This document shows positions 34,304 to 42,694 of a stretch of 64,000 nt of DNA, piece by piece; within the stretch, counting starts at the first letter, position 1, and every line of letters begins with the position of its first letter. The notes beneath the pieces are model-generated. The model saw nothing but the letters and a program-made list of their open reading frames with translations, did no database searches and was not told the DNA's origin. Source of the stretch: Candidatus Peregrinibacteria bacterium GW2011_GWF2_39_17 (GTDB lineage Bacteria; Patescibacteriota; Gracilibacteria; UBA1369; UBA12473); the NCBI GenBank assembly GCA_000993615.1, contig LBWM01000007.1:1-64000 (forward strand). The letters are read 5' to 3'. Position numbers and translations under genes: made by a program.

Positions 34304-35406
34304 TGCAAGAACCACGTGTAGCTATTGTTTGTGATTGGTTAACCGATTGGGGAGGCGCAGAACGCGTTATTTTAGCCATTCATAAACTTTACCCCAAAGC
34401 TCCAATTTTCACTAGTATTTATAACGAGGCTAATTTCCCTGAATTAAAAGGGGTAGACGTACGAACTTCTTTTATTCAGCATTTTCCAGGGGCAAGGCAT
34501 CACCATCAGTGGTATTTGACGTTTATGCCAGAGGCCTTTGAATCTTTTGATTTGAGTGATTACGATATTGTGATTTCCAGCGCACATTCCTGTGCCAAAG
34601 GTGTAATTACTAAACCAGAAACCCTGCATGTTTCCTATTGTCATACCCCGCCGCGTTATTTATGGGATGATTGGCACAATTATGTGGCTAATTATCCATG
34701 GCCAAAATTTTTAAAACATACTTTTATTTCTAGTGCTCTTCATCGTCTTCGTCTTTGGGATCGAGCCGCATCTGAGCGTGTGGATCACTACATTGCCAAT
34801 TCTAAATATGTCGCAAATCGAATTAAAAAGTATTATCGGCGCGATTCGATAGTTATTTATCCTCCGGTGGAAATGACTTCGTTTAAAAGCACAAAGCGCG
34901 CGGATTATTTTTTAGCTGTGGGCAGATTGATTCCTTACAAGAGATTTGACCTGATCGTGGAGGCTTTTAATGATTTAAAGTTACCGCTTAAGATCGTGGG
35001 TATTGGTAATCAATTTAATTGCCTTAAAAAGGCTGCCTATGAAAATATTGAATTTTTAGGAAAAATACCTGAGGGAGAATTACAAAATCTTTATAGTCAT
35101 GCCAAAGCACTTATTTTCCCCCAAGTTGAGGATTTTGGAATTATTCCGGTGGAAGCTATGTCCCACGGCTGTCCAATTATTGCTTATGCTGCTGGGGGGG
35201 CGCTAGAAACCGTAAAAAATAAGGTTTCGGGCATTTTTTTTGAAGAGCAAAGCACTCAATCTCTTAAAAATGCGCTTGAAAAATTTAATTATCTTCAATT
35301 TGAACCGGGAAAAATTAGCAAACACGCGGAACAATTCGGAGCCGAAATTTTTACTAAGAAACTTGCTAGTTTTATTGAAAAGGAGTGGGCGAAAATTTCC
35401 AAGTAG
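34303..35406 (+). CDS. GT4-family glycosyltransferase
   Basis: About 367 residues, GT-B fold. N-terminal VAIVCDWLTDWGGAERVI and C-terminal nucleotide-sugar site VEDFGIIPVEAMSHGCPIIAY, with the E-x7-E motif typical of family GT4; the acceptor-side loop is SYCHTPPRYLWDDW, common in mannosyl/rhamnosyl-type enzymes. It probably adds a sugar to a lipid-linked or surface glycan at the inner face of the membrane. It is followed by a Wzz-like gene and a second GT4 gene. The start chosen (34303) matches the -10 box placement; an ATG 18 nt earlier would overlap the -10. Confidence 0.85.
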   Translation: MQEPRVAIVCDWLTDWGGAERVILAIHKLYPKAPIFTSIYNEANFPELKGVDVRTSFIQHFPGARHHHQWYLTFMPEAFESFDLSDYDIVISSAHSCAKGVITKPETLHVSYCHTPPRYLWDDWHNYVANYPWPKFLKHTFISSALHRLRLWDRAASERVDHYIANSKYVANRIKKYYRRDSIVIYPPVEMTSFKSTKRADYFLAVGRLIPYKRFDLIVEAFNDLKLPLKIVGIGNQFNCLKKAAYENIEFLGKIPEGELQNLYSHAKALIFPQVEDFGIIPVEAMSHGCPIIAYAAGGALETVKNKVSGIFFEEQSTQSLKNALEKFNYLQFEPGKISKHAEQFGAEIFTKKLASFIEKEWAKISK

Positions 35407-35438
35407 CATTTTTTTAAACTTAAGGTTAAAATCAGCTT

Positions 35439-36362
35439 ATGGATCCTCGCGAAATGTTTTCTCTAATCAGACGTCATCTGGTCTTTATAGTAGGAATGTG
35501 TTTGGTAGGTTTCTTTTTGGGAATTGGGTATACTTTTTATTTTGATCATGGCGAAAAAGGAGCTACCATTTTTTTAACAATTGGTATGCAGGTTTCTGAA
35601 AATACGTCCGCGGATCAGTATGTGACCAACGAAAGTAATAATGTTATTGATCAGTTTACTGAAACAATTCAGGGATGGTTTCTTAATCCTGCATTTCAGG
35701 TTAGGGTTAATAACCGAATCGGCTTTGATACTTCCCTAAGTTTTCGTAAGCAAGAAAAGCAAAATTTAGTTGTCAACCTTGTTGTCCCGTCTTTGGTTGA
35801 TCCCACTCGTGCGGCCAACGAGCTCATTAATGAATTGAAAAATGAAATTCAAGCTTATGATAAGGCAACCGGATCGCATTTTGTTTTAGCGTTAAGCTCA
35901 ATTACGGCTTACGAAAAGGATTCAAATATCAGACTAAATATTTTGGTAGCGCTTTTGCTGGGATTTTTTAGTGGTATTTTACTAGTTGGTTTATGGGAAT
36001 ATTTTAATCGGAAAGTTAGTTTCGGGTTTCAGGTGGAAACCATTTTAGAAAAACAGCCTCTTTATCGTTTGCCAAACAAGCGAAAAGAAAATGCTCTCAA
36101 GAGTTTCCTGGATGCATCCCTGTCTGCCTTTACTAAACCAATAATTTTACTGGAATTGGGCGATTTAGGGATTTTTTCACAAAAAAAATCTCTTCAAGCC
36201 GATTATAATGTTCATGTCCGCAGTTACCCCCTTGGCCTAAAGGACCTGCCGAATGAATTTTCCCTCATTTTAATTGTTCAATTAGGTTACACTTCTGAAG
36301 ATCTACTTTGGAATCTAAAAAGCTTGTACGGAGAGCAGATTTATTATGTTCTAATTATTTAA
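35439..36362 (+). CDS. Wzz-like polysaccharide chain-length/co-polymerase protein
   Basis: 307 residues. Two hydrophobic helices (about residues 14-34 and 165-188) flank an extracytoplasmic region of about 130 residues. Such topology and the N-terminal MFSLIRRHLVFIVGMCLVGF are those of Wzz/KpsE-type proteins that set polysaccharide length. After the second helix is a cytosolic domain of about 110 residues without a visible kinase P-loop, which differs from bacterial tyrosine kinases of this class. It lies between two glycosyltransferase genes. Confidence 0.65.
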   Translation: MDPREMFSLIRRHLVFIVGMCLVGFFLGIGYTFYFDHGEKGATIFLTIGMQVSENTSADQYVTNESNNVIDQFTETIQGWFLNPAFQVRVNNRIGFDTSLSFRKQEKQNLVVNLVVPSLVDPTRAANELINELKNEIQAYDKATGSHFVLALSSITAYEKDSNIRLNILVALLLGFFSGILLVGLWEYFNRKVSFGFQVETILEKQPLYRLPNKRKENALKSFLDASLSAFTKPIILLELGDLGIFSQKKSLQADYNVHVRSYPLGLKDLPNEFSLILIVQLGYTSEDLLWNLKSLYGEQIYYVLII

Positions 36363-36364
36363 TT

Positions 36365-37516
36365 ATGATTATTGGAATTGATGTTCGCGCTTTAATGCAT
36401 GGACGAACAAGTGGAGTTGAAAATTACATTAGGTCACTTCTTAAGGCTTTATTTGAGATCGATAGTGAAAATCAGTATGTTCTTTTTTATAATTCCAGAA
36501 AAGAATGTCAGAATTTTTTACCCCCATTTGATGGGCGAAGGGTTAAAGTCGCCCGTTATAGATACCCAAACAAGCTTTTGCATTTGCTATGGCGGTTTTT
36601 TAAATATCCCAAAATTGATAAAATAATTCTAAGGAAAATTGGTAAACAACTCGATGTTTTGTTTGTGCCTGACCCAAGGCCATCTCCTGTTTCAAAATCA
36701 GTAAAAAAAGTAACTACTTTTCATGATCTGGTCTTTGAGCGTTATCCGCAGCATTTTTCTTGGAAAAGTAGGCTTTGGTTTGCGGTTTTAAACCCTAGGG
36801 AAGAGGTGCGTTCCAGTACGCATTTGATTGCGGTTTCAGAATTTACTAAGCGCGAATTGCAGGAATTGTATTGTGTTGAAGAAAATAAAATTACAGTTAT
36901 CCCGGAAGCTGTTCCTGGAAAGCTTAAACCCGAAAAGGATATCTTTTTATTAAAAACAATCCGCGAAAAGTACGCCCTTCCGGAAAATTTTTTCCTAACT
37001 TTTTCCACCCTTGAGCCGCGTAAAAATTTAGAAAGCGTAAGTAAAGCCTATGGAATTTTTCAAAAAAAATCCCCTTTAGAAACTTATCGTTTAGTATTAG
37101 CTGGAAGGCGCGATCCACTTATCTTTGGGAAAGTTTTTATTGATGATCATCCCGATATTTTATTGCCAGGATTTATTGATGAAGCTGACAAGGCAGGGCT
37201 TTATACCCTAGCTAGTGGTATGATTTTTGTTTCAACCTACGAGGGATTTGGTTTGCCTGTTTTGGAGGCCATGGCTTGCGGGACTCCAGTTATTGCTTCT
37301 AATACCACCTCTATCCCAGAAGTTACTGATGATGCAGCTATTTTAGTTGATCCCTATGATAGTGAAAAAATCGCTGAGGCGATGGAAAAATTAACTAGAC
37401 CAGAAATTCATGAAGAATATCGCCAGAAAGGCCTACAGCACGTTAAACAATTTAGTTGGCTGAAGGCTGCTAAAAAAACTCTAAAAGTATTTAATGGAGA
37501 GGCTGATGAACTCTAA
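36365..37516 (+). CDS. GT4-family glycosyltransferase
   Basis: About 383 residues, GT-B fold. N-terminus [21 protein letters not shown] and the donor-site signature [25 protein letters not shown] with E-x7-[17 protein letters not shown] is the usual GT4 linker motif. I use the start at 36365 ([10 protein letters not shown]), 2 nt after the stop of the Wzz-like gene; the ORF extends 19 codons upstream into that gene. Expected to act on the same surface polysaccharide as its neighbours. Confidence 0.88.
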   Translation: MIIGIDVRALMHGRTSGVENYIRSLLKALFEIDSENQYVLFYNSRKECQNFLPPFDGRRVKVARYRYPNKLLHLLWRFFKYPKIDKIILRKIGKQLDVLFVPDPRPSPVSKSVKKVTTFHDLVFERYPQHFSWKSRLWFAVLNPREEVRSSTHLIAVSEFTKRELQELYCVEENKITVIPEAVPGKLKPEKDIFLLKTIREKYALPENFFLTFSTLEPRKNLESVSKAYGIFQKKSPLETYRLVLAGRRDPLIFGKVFIDDHPDILLPGFIDEADKAGLYTLASGMIFVSTYEGFGLPVLEAMACGTPVIASNTTSIPEVTDDAAILVDPYDSEKIAEAMEKLTRPEIHEEYRQKGLQHVKQFSWLKAAKKTLKVFNGEADEL

Positions 37517-37613
37517 TAGCAATTCGCCATAAAAACAGCATGCCTACTTGGAGCTTTTTAAAGCTATTAAGCTAAATATATACAAATGATCCGTCTAATA
37601 ATCCTTACTCAAA

Positions 37614-38843
37614 TTATTTTGACTTTGTTGAGTAATCGTTAATAAAGATAGATATTGCGGTGGCTAAGGGTACTGAAATAATAATTCCCACGATCCCCAG
37701 AAAATTATATCCAATTAACATTCCAATAATAATTATCAAAGGGCTTAATCCCACGGCTCGGTTCATAATAAACGGCACAATAATATGATTCTCAAATTGT
37801 TGAATCAAAATATAAAAAAGGAAAATCCAAAAAGTTAGAGAAATAGAAGTGTTAAGCCCGATAAGAACAGCTGGGACCGCCGCTACAATCGGTCCGATAA
37901 CCGGTACTAATTCCATCATTCCGGCCATTAGAGCAAGCGTTAAAGCGTAATCCACACGTAAAATGGAAAGTCCGATGAAGGTTAAAGCAGCTATGGCCAA
38001 CATTAATTTAAGCTGACCTCTAAGCCAAAATCCAATTTTCTCCTTAATTGCTTCACTTTTTTCGGCAATGTAGCGAGCATGTTTGGAAGGGAAAAGAGAG
38101 CTGAAAAATCCTTCAATCCCATCTTCATCCACAACCATAAAAAAAGTGAGTACCAGGATAAGGACAGCGTTCATAAGCCCATTAAAAAGAATCTTAATTG
38201 CATTCCAAGTATTCCCAGCTAGTCCCTGCAGTTGAAAGGCGACTTGCTCTAGGGCGGTTTGCAAATGTTTGGTTAGAGTTTCTTGGTCAATGCTGTGCAG
38301 AAAATCATTTATAAAGGACTGAATATTTTGAGAATAAGGAAGATTTTCGATTAATGGTCCCCTGGAAATGTTCATCACCAAACTTTGTAATGTCCGTGCC
38401 AATTCTAATAATTGATGAACAACTAGCGGAACTAGCGTCGAAATAAATAATGCTAAAACAACAAAAAAGATTAAATAAATTAGGAGTACGCTAGCATAAC
38501 GCGGTAAACCTTTGCTTTGCCAGTGATCAACAATGGAATCTAAGGCCGCGGACAGAAACAAGGAAATAAAAATAATGATCAAAATATCTTTAATCCCATA
38601 AAGAAATAGAACTAAAATTAACAAACCTAAAACCACAAGAGTCGCTTTGGCTACACTACTCATTGAAAATTCTACTCTAATTTTTTGTTCATTTGAGGGG
38701 GGGGTGGGGGTAGAAGCTTCTATTATTGGGTCGCGATGTTTCGAGGCTTTTTGTTGACTTTTAAGGTTGCTGATCTTTTGGCGTAACTTTTGGAGTTGAG
38801 TCAAAGTTGCATTTAAAAGTGTCTGTAAGGATTTTTTTTTCAT
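37614..38843 (-). CDS. PerM / AI-2E family transporter
   Basis: 409 residues. A cytosolic N-terminal coiled coil (about residues 10-35) is followed by six to eight hydrophobic segments. The conserved C-terminal part GMMELVPVIGPIVAAVPAVLIGL and the final FLGIVGIIISVPLATAISIFI fit the UPF0118 (PerM/AI-2E exporter) family. The substrate is unknown; family members export AI-2 or act as Na+/H+ antiporters. It is the last gene of a minus-strand run with the pilin-like gene and yggS. Confidence 0.85.
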   Translation of the reverse strand: MKKKSLQTLLNATLTQLQKLRQKISNLKSQQKASKHRDPIIEASTPTPPSNEQKIRVEFSMSSVAKATLVVLGLLILVLFLYGIKDILIIIFISLFLSAALDSIVDHWQSKGLPRYASVLLIYLIFFVVLALFISTLVPLVVHQLLELARTLQSLVMNISRGPLIENLPYSQNIQSFINDFLHSIDQETLTKHLQTALEQVAFQLQGLAGNTWNAIKILFNGLMNAVLILVLTFFMVVDEDGIEGFFSSLFPSKHARYIAEKSEAIKEKIGFWLRGQLKLMLAIAALTFIGLSILRVDYALTLALMAGMMELVPVIGPIVAAVPAVLIGLNTSISLTFWIFLFYILIQQFENHIIVPFIMNRAVGLSPLIIIIGMLIGYNFLGIVGIIISVPLATAISIFINDYSTKSK

Positions 38844-38867
38844 AAAAAAGATTTAGGGGTTAAAATT

Positions 38868-39311
38868 TTAGCTAGTTAGTTGCACTTGAATAACATTAAC
38901 CAAAATCCAAGCAAGAAGAGTAATAACAAGGCCAATTAAGGCATAGGTAATGGTTTTTTTCCCTTTTTCTTTGTCATCAGTGAGCCCTCCAGACATGTAC
39001 CAAAATCCGCCAAGCATCACCGAAAGAACACTTACAGTCCCAGCAATGCCAATAAAAAAATTAGCAATATAGGTAATAAAATAGGGGAGCATCCAAAGAT
39101 GAAGTTTGCCGGTTTTAACTGCACAAGCAAGATAATCATCACGTGATTCAAGTGCTTTAATTTTACTCATAATTACATCTGGGCTTTGATTCATGATAAC
39201 CGTACAATCTAGGGCTTCATCGCCTCTTGGCAAAAGTGTGTCTTGCGCCAAAACACCCCCTGGAAAGAAAAAAGCAGTAAGGAATAAGGAGACAAATATT
39301 TTTTTCATCAA
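38868..39311 (-). CDS. TrbC/VirB2-like pilin-type membrane protein
   Basis: 147 residues. A signal peptide (IFVSLFLTAFFFPGGVLAQ) precedes a short extracytoplasmic domain with two Cys (LDCTVIM, YLACAV), probably a disulfide. Two hydrophobic helices follow (about residues 75-105 and 122-143) around GGFWYMSGGLTDDKEKGKK. The pattern, two C-terminal helices with a GGxxY..GG..D.EK..GK loop, is that of VirB2/TrbC-like proteins common in ultra-small bacteria. No other type IV secretion gene is nearby. A structural pilin or membrane scaffold role is possible, unproven. Confidence 0.65.
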   Translation of the reverse strand: MMKKIFVSLFLTAFFFPGGVLAQDTLLPRGDEALDCTVIMNQSPDVIMSKIKALESRDDYLACAVKTGKLHLWMLPYFITYIANFFIGIAGTVSVLSVMLGGFWYMSGGLTDDKEKGKKTITYALIGLVITLLAWILVNVIQVQLTS

Positions 39312-39380
39312 GGGAAGGTTAGATACTTGTGTAGTATAGCGCTAGCCTTAAATCCAGACAAGAGTCTGTGCGAAGAGGGA

Positions 39381-40031
39381 CTAGCCAAAAACACCGTGAC
39401 CGATTCTGACCATGGTTGAGCCTTCTTGTAGTGCTATTACGTAATCATTAGTCATTCCCATTGATAATTCTTCCAAGGCCACATTTGCTAGATCGGCAGA
39501 TTTTATTTTGTTGAAAAGTAGGCGCATAAGCTTAAAATAAGGTTTTGCTTTTTGGGGATTTTCATCCAACGGCATAATTGCCATTAGCCCTCTTATCTTT
39601 ACATTTTTTAATTCTGCTCCAATTTTATGCGTTATTGCTAGTATTTCTAATTTATCGAACCCGTGCTTTTGTGGCTCATTTGCCACATTCACTTGTAGAA
39701 AAATAGGCATTATTTTTTGCTGCTTATTAGCTTCAAGGTCAACTATTTTAGCTAAACGATAACTATCTATCGATTGAATGACATCAAATAAGCTCACAGC
39801 CTGTTTCACTTTATTGGTCTGCAAATGCCCGATAAAATGTTTTTCGACCGGTAAGAACAAATTGGGAAATTTAGACGCTGCCTCCTGAATCCGATTTTCC
39901 GCGATTAAAGTAACTCCAGAGTTAATCGCTTCTTCAATTTCTGAGACTGAATGATTTTTGGTTACCACTAATAATTTTACGCCCGGTCCTAGGATATTTT
40001 TTAGGTTGTGGATATTGGCGGAAATACTCAT
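39381..40031 (-). CDS. yggS: PLP homeostasis protein YggS/PROSC family
   Basis: 216 residues, alanine-racemase-like TIM barrel. PLP lysine near the N-terminus in LLVVTKNHS, ENRIQEAASKF, FIGHLQTNKVK, and the C-terminal SMGMTNDYVIALQEGSTMVRIG are the family signatures. It binds PLP and balances its pool. It fits with the PLP enzymes of the cys operon, though not encoded with them. It starts 67 nt from der on the opposite strand. Confidence 0.93.
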   Translation of the reverse strand: MSISANIHNLKNILGPGVKLLVVTKNHSVSEIEEAINSGVTLIAENRIQEAASKFPNLFLPVEKHFIGHLQTNKVKQAVSLFDVIQSIDSYRLAKIVDLEANKQQKIMPIFLQVNVANEPQKHGFDKLEILAITHKIGAELKNVKIRGLMAIMPLDENPQKAKPYFKLMRLLFNKIKSADLANVALEELSMGMTNDYVIALQEGSTMVRIGHGVFG

Positions 40032-40098
40032 TATTTGGTATAGTTAATTTATTCAGTGCCAAAGTGATTTTAACTTAAATTTTTTAATCTATCTACCA

Positions 40099-41433
40099 GT
40101 GTTACCGGTTGTTGCCATTGTGGGGAGGCCCAATGTCGGGAAATCTTCTCTTTTTAATCGGCTTGCTGGGAGAAGGCATGCTATTGAATCTCCGGTGTCC
40201 GGAACAACCAGAGATCAGATTTCAAAGCTAGTTCGACTTTCTAAGCACAATATTCTTTTGATTGATACTGGGGGATTGGAAATTGGGAATGAAGGCGACA
40301 TTGAAAAAGATGTTCAGGCGCAAGCTAACGCCGCTATTGCCGGAGCAGATGTGGTGATTTTAGTAGTTGATGTTCGATTTGACCCTACGGCCGATGATTT
40401 TCACGCCGCAGAGCTTTTGCGAAAATCAGGTAAACCTTGTTTGATGGTGGCGAACAAGTGCGATCATTTGGGGAGATTAGAAGAAAAAACTTTTAATTTT
40501 TTTGAACTGGGATTTGATCAACCCATTGCTGTTTCCGCTATCCAGGCCATTGGGCTTGATGAACTTAGAGAGGGGATAGAACAGCAAGTTAGTGCTTTAG
40601 GATTTCCTGCCCTGAATGATAAAATAACCCCAAATAAGGGGATAAGACTGGGGTTTGTAGGGAGACCAAATGTCGGTAAATCTTCACTGATTAATGCCTT
40701 GTTTGGCAAAAAAAAAGTTATAGTTTCTGAGATACCAGGGACAACTAGAGATGCCGTTGAAGTTCCGTTTTCCTACAATAATGACGATTTTATTCTAATT
40801 GATACCGCTGGCGTTAGAAGGAGAGGAAAAATAGAGAAGGGAATTGAAAAATATAGTGTGATGCGGAGTTTTCAGGCGATTGAGGATTCGGATATCGTAG
40901 TTTTGGTTTTAGATGGAAGTGATGGTATTCGGGCACAAGATTTGCATGTGGTGGAATTTATCTTGGAACAATATAAGGGTTTGATTGTGGCCATTAACAA
41001 AGTAGATACTTTTGATGATTTTGATCAATCCAGGCGCCGTTTTGAAAATATATTGCGTCACCGTATGGCTTTTGTCCCTTGGGCACCAGTGGTCTTTGTC
41101 TCTGCGTTGGAAAAGCGAAATTTATTTACCATTCTTGATTTAGCCATTCAAATCGAACAGGAAAGAATAAAAAAAATTCCAGATCAGGAATTGCAAGCGT
41201 GGTTAAATGAAACAGTGGCCAAGCACGTTCCGGCCGGTAATCGTGGAAATCGGCAAGCTGAATTAATAGGCATTAAACAGAGAGGAAATAAACCGCCCAC
41301 CTTTGTCTTCCAGGCTAAAAATGCAGAATATTTCCATTTTTCCTATAAGCGATTTCTCGAAAATCAATTTAGAGAAAAATTTGGATTTATTGGGACTGGA
41401 ATTAAGATGGTTTTTGATCGATCATATCTTTGA
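40099..41433 (+). CDS. der: Ribosome assembly GTPase Der (EngA)
   Basis: 444 residues with two G domains and a KH-like C-terminal domain. P-loops GRPNVGKSSLFNRL near residue 9 and GRPNVGKSSLINALFG near 191; the switch motifs are SGTTRDQ and PGTTRDAVEVPF; NKCD and NKVD give guanine specificity. It acts in 50S ribosomal subunit maturation. It starts with GTG and has no Shine-Dalgarno sequence. Confidence 0.96.
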   Translation: MLPVVAIVGRPNVGKSSLFNRLAGRRHAIESPVSGTTRDQISKLVRLSKHNILLIDTGGLEIGNEGDIEKDVQAQANAAIAGADVVILVVDVRFDPTADDFHAAELLRKSGKPCLMVANKCDHLGRLEEKTFNFFELGFDQPIAVSAIQAIGLDELREGIEQQVSALGFPALNDKITPNKGIRLGFVGRPNVGKSSLINALFGKKKVIVSEIPGTTRDAVEVPFSYNNDDFILIDTAGVRRRGKIEKGIEKYSVMRSFQAIEDSDIVVLVLDGSDGIRAQDLHVVEFILEQYKGLIVAINKVDTFDDFDQSRRRFENILRHRMAFVPWAPVVFVSALEKRNLFTILDLAIQIEQERIKKIPDQELQAWLNETVAKHVPAGNRGNRQAELIGIKQRGNKPPTFVFQAKNAEYFHFSYKRFLENQFREKFGFIGTGIKMVFDRSYL

Positions 41434-41582
41434 TGCATCTTAATGCCGCCCTGCGACAGTATCGGCATAATGTATTAGCAATTAGGACATGAATGTCTTT
41501 TTCGTGAGATTCTAAGAAATCGTTAATTTCCCCCCATTTGTTCGATGATGAGCTTTTTAGTATATTTTTAGAGAATTAAAAA

Positions 41583-42536
41583 TTATTTTTTTATGGATGT
41601 CCAATTTTGCCATAAATCTGCTAAATTTTTCCGCTGATCATTGTTGTGAAATTTAAGTATATCCCGAGAAAGAATGATGGCCGTTGATTTCTCGGGAATT
41701 TTAAGTCGCTGTTTTTTTTGGTTGGCGCGTTTTAGTTGCCAAGTAGCTAAACGATTTTCAAGCCATTGACCTCCTTTTGAATCAAAGATTTTTTCACCAA
41801 GATTTTTAAGATAAATTAGTAATGGAGGGGCAGACCTAAAATAGATTTTTTGTTCTAATAGTGGTTGTGCAAAAAATTCCTTTAACCATTTGCTGTTAGC
41901 TTTTAAAAATTGTTCATAAACATTTATCGATCCAGAAATGGGTTGCAAAGTTCTTAACCAATAGGCCAGATAAATATCCTGTCCCTGGATGCGAATTGAG
42001 CTCAAATTTAGTTGATTTTCGGTAATGAAAAAACTTAAGCAAAATCGTCCAGTGATCTTTTTACCATGACGCCTAACCCCTAAAATATGCAGCCAAAAAG
42101 TAAGAAGCAATCGAGCCGTAAATAATCGACCAGATTTAGTAATTATCAAAAGATCAATATCGCTTTTAGCGGTCGGGTTATTATAGGCTAAATTGTTGCA
42201 AACCGCCACCAGGCGTAGATAGGGAATAAGGTTAAAAATCCATTGATAACGATGAATACGTCCCCACATTTTTTGGGCGATTTTTGCTCGGTCTTGCCTG
42301 GTTATAGCGTAATTTTTAGCATTCTTAAGTTGATAAAATAAATTATTTTTAACTACATTTTTGTTGCTATTTAAAATTGATCTGATTTTAGTGTAATTTG
42401 AGACGTGGACCAGTAAATAATTTTCTATTTCCTCGATTGTGAGTGGGTATTGAAATAAATTAAAATAGGCCAATGTTTTTAGTACCGCTTGTTGGTAATT
42501 AAAAGAGGTAGTATTTAGTTTTCGAGGTTTGGACAT
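41583..42536 (-). CDS. Nucleotidyltransferase-fold protein, hypothetical
   Basis: 317 residues. An N-terminal part of about 75 residues looks like a winged helix (YFNLFQYPLTIEEIENYLL). The central NNPTAKSDIDLLIITKSGRL has the two-Asp motif of the polymerase-beta nucleotidyltransferase superfamily near residue 120. The C-terminal half has helices and basic patches but no name. Proteins of this layout are frequent in Candidate Phyla Radiation genomes (my recollection, not checked). Substrate unknown. Convergent with der. Confidence 0.6.
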   Translation of the reverse strand: MSKPRKLNTTSFNYQQAVLKTLAYFNLFQYPLTIEEIENYLLVHVSNYTKIRSILNSNKNVVKNNLFYQLKNAKNYAITRQDRAKIAQKMWGRIHRYQWIFNLIPYLRLVAVCNNLAYNNPTAKSDIDLLIITKSGRLFTARLLLTFWLHILGVRRHGKKITGRFCLSFFITENQLNLSSIRIQGQDIYLAYWLRTLQPISGSINVYEQFLKANSKWLKEFFAQPLLEQKIYFRSAPPLLIYLKNLGEKIFDSKGGQWLENRLATWQLKRANQKKQRLKIPEKSTAIILSRDILKFHNNDQRKNLADLWQNWTSIKK

Positions 42537-42681
42537 AAGTGACCGATTGCAATTAATTTGAATTCATTCGCTCTCCAATCCCACCCTCCCGGGGGCCACC
42601 ACCACTCTCGAATATAGCATATTTGACATGAATAAAACCTTGCAAAAGTATGAAATACTTATCCTAAAGGAGGTAAATTGT

Positions 42682-42694
42682 TATAATTAACTCA
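42682..42694 (+). promoter_or_regulatory. -10 box of a leaderless uvrC mRNA
   Basis: TATAAT (42682-42687) is 6 nt before the ATG at 42694, which places the expected transcription start on the ATG. An AAAGGAGG at 42665-42672 is 21 nt from the ATG, too far to serve as a ribosome binding site. Confidence 0.5.

Noticed and set aside
42665-42672. AAAGGAGG as a Shine-Dalgarno sequence for uvrC.
   Set aside because: It is 21 nt from the ATG, and the -10 box between them implies it is not in the mRNA.
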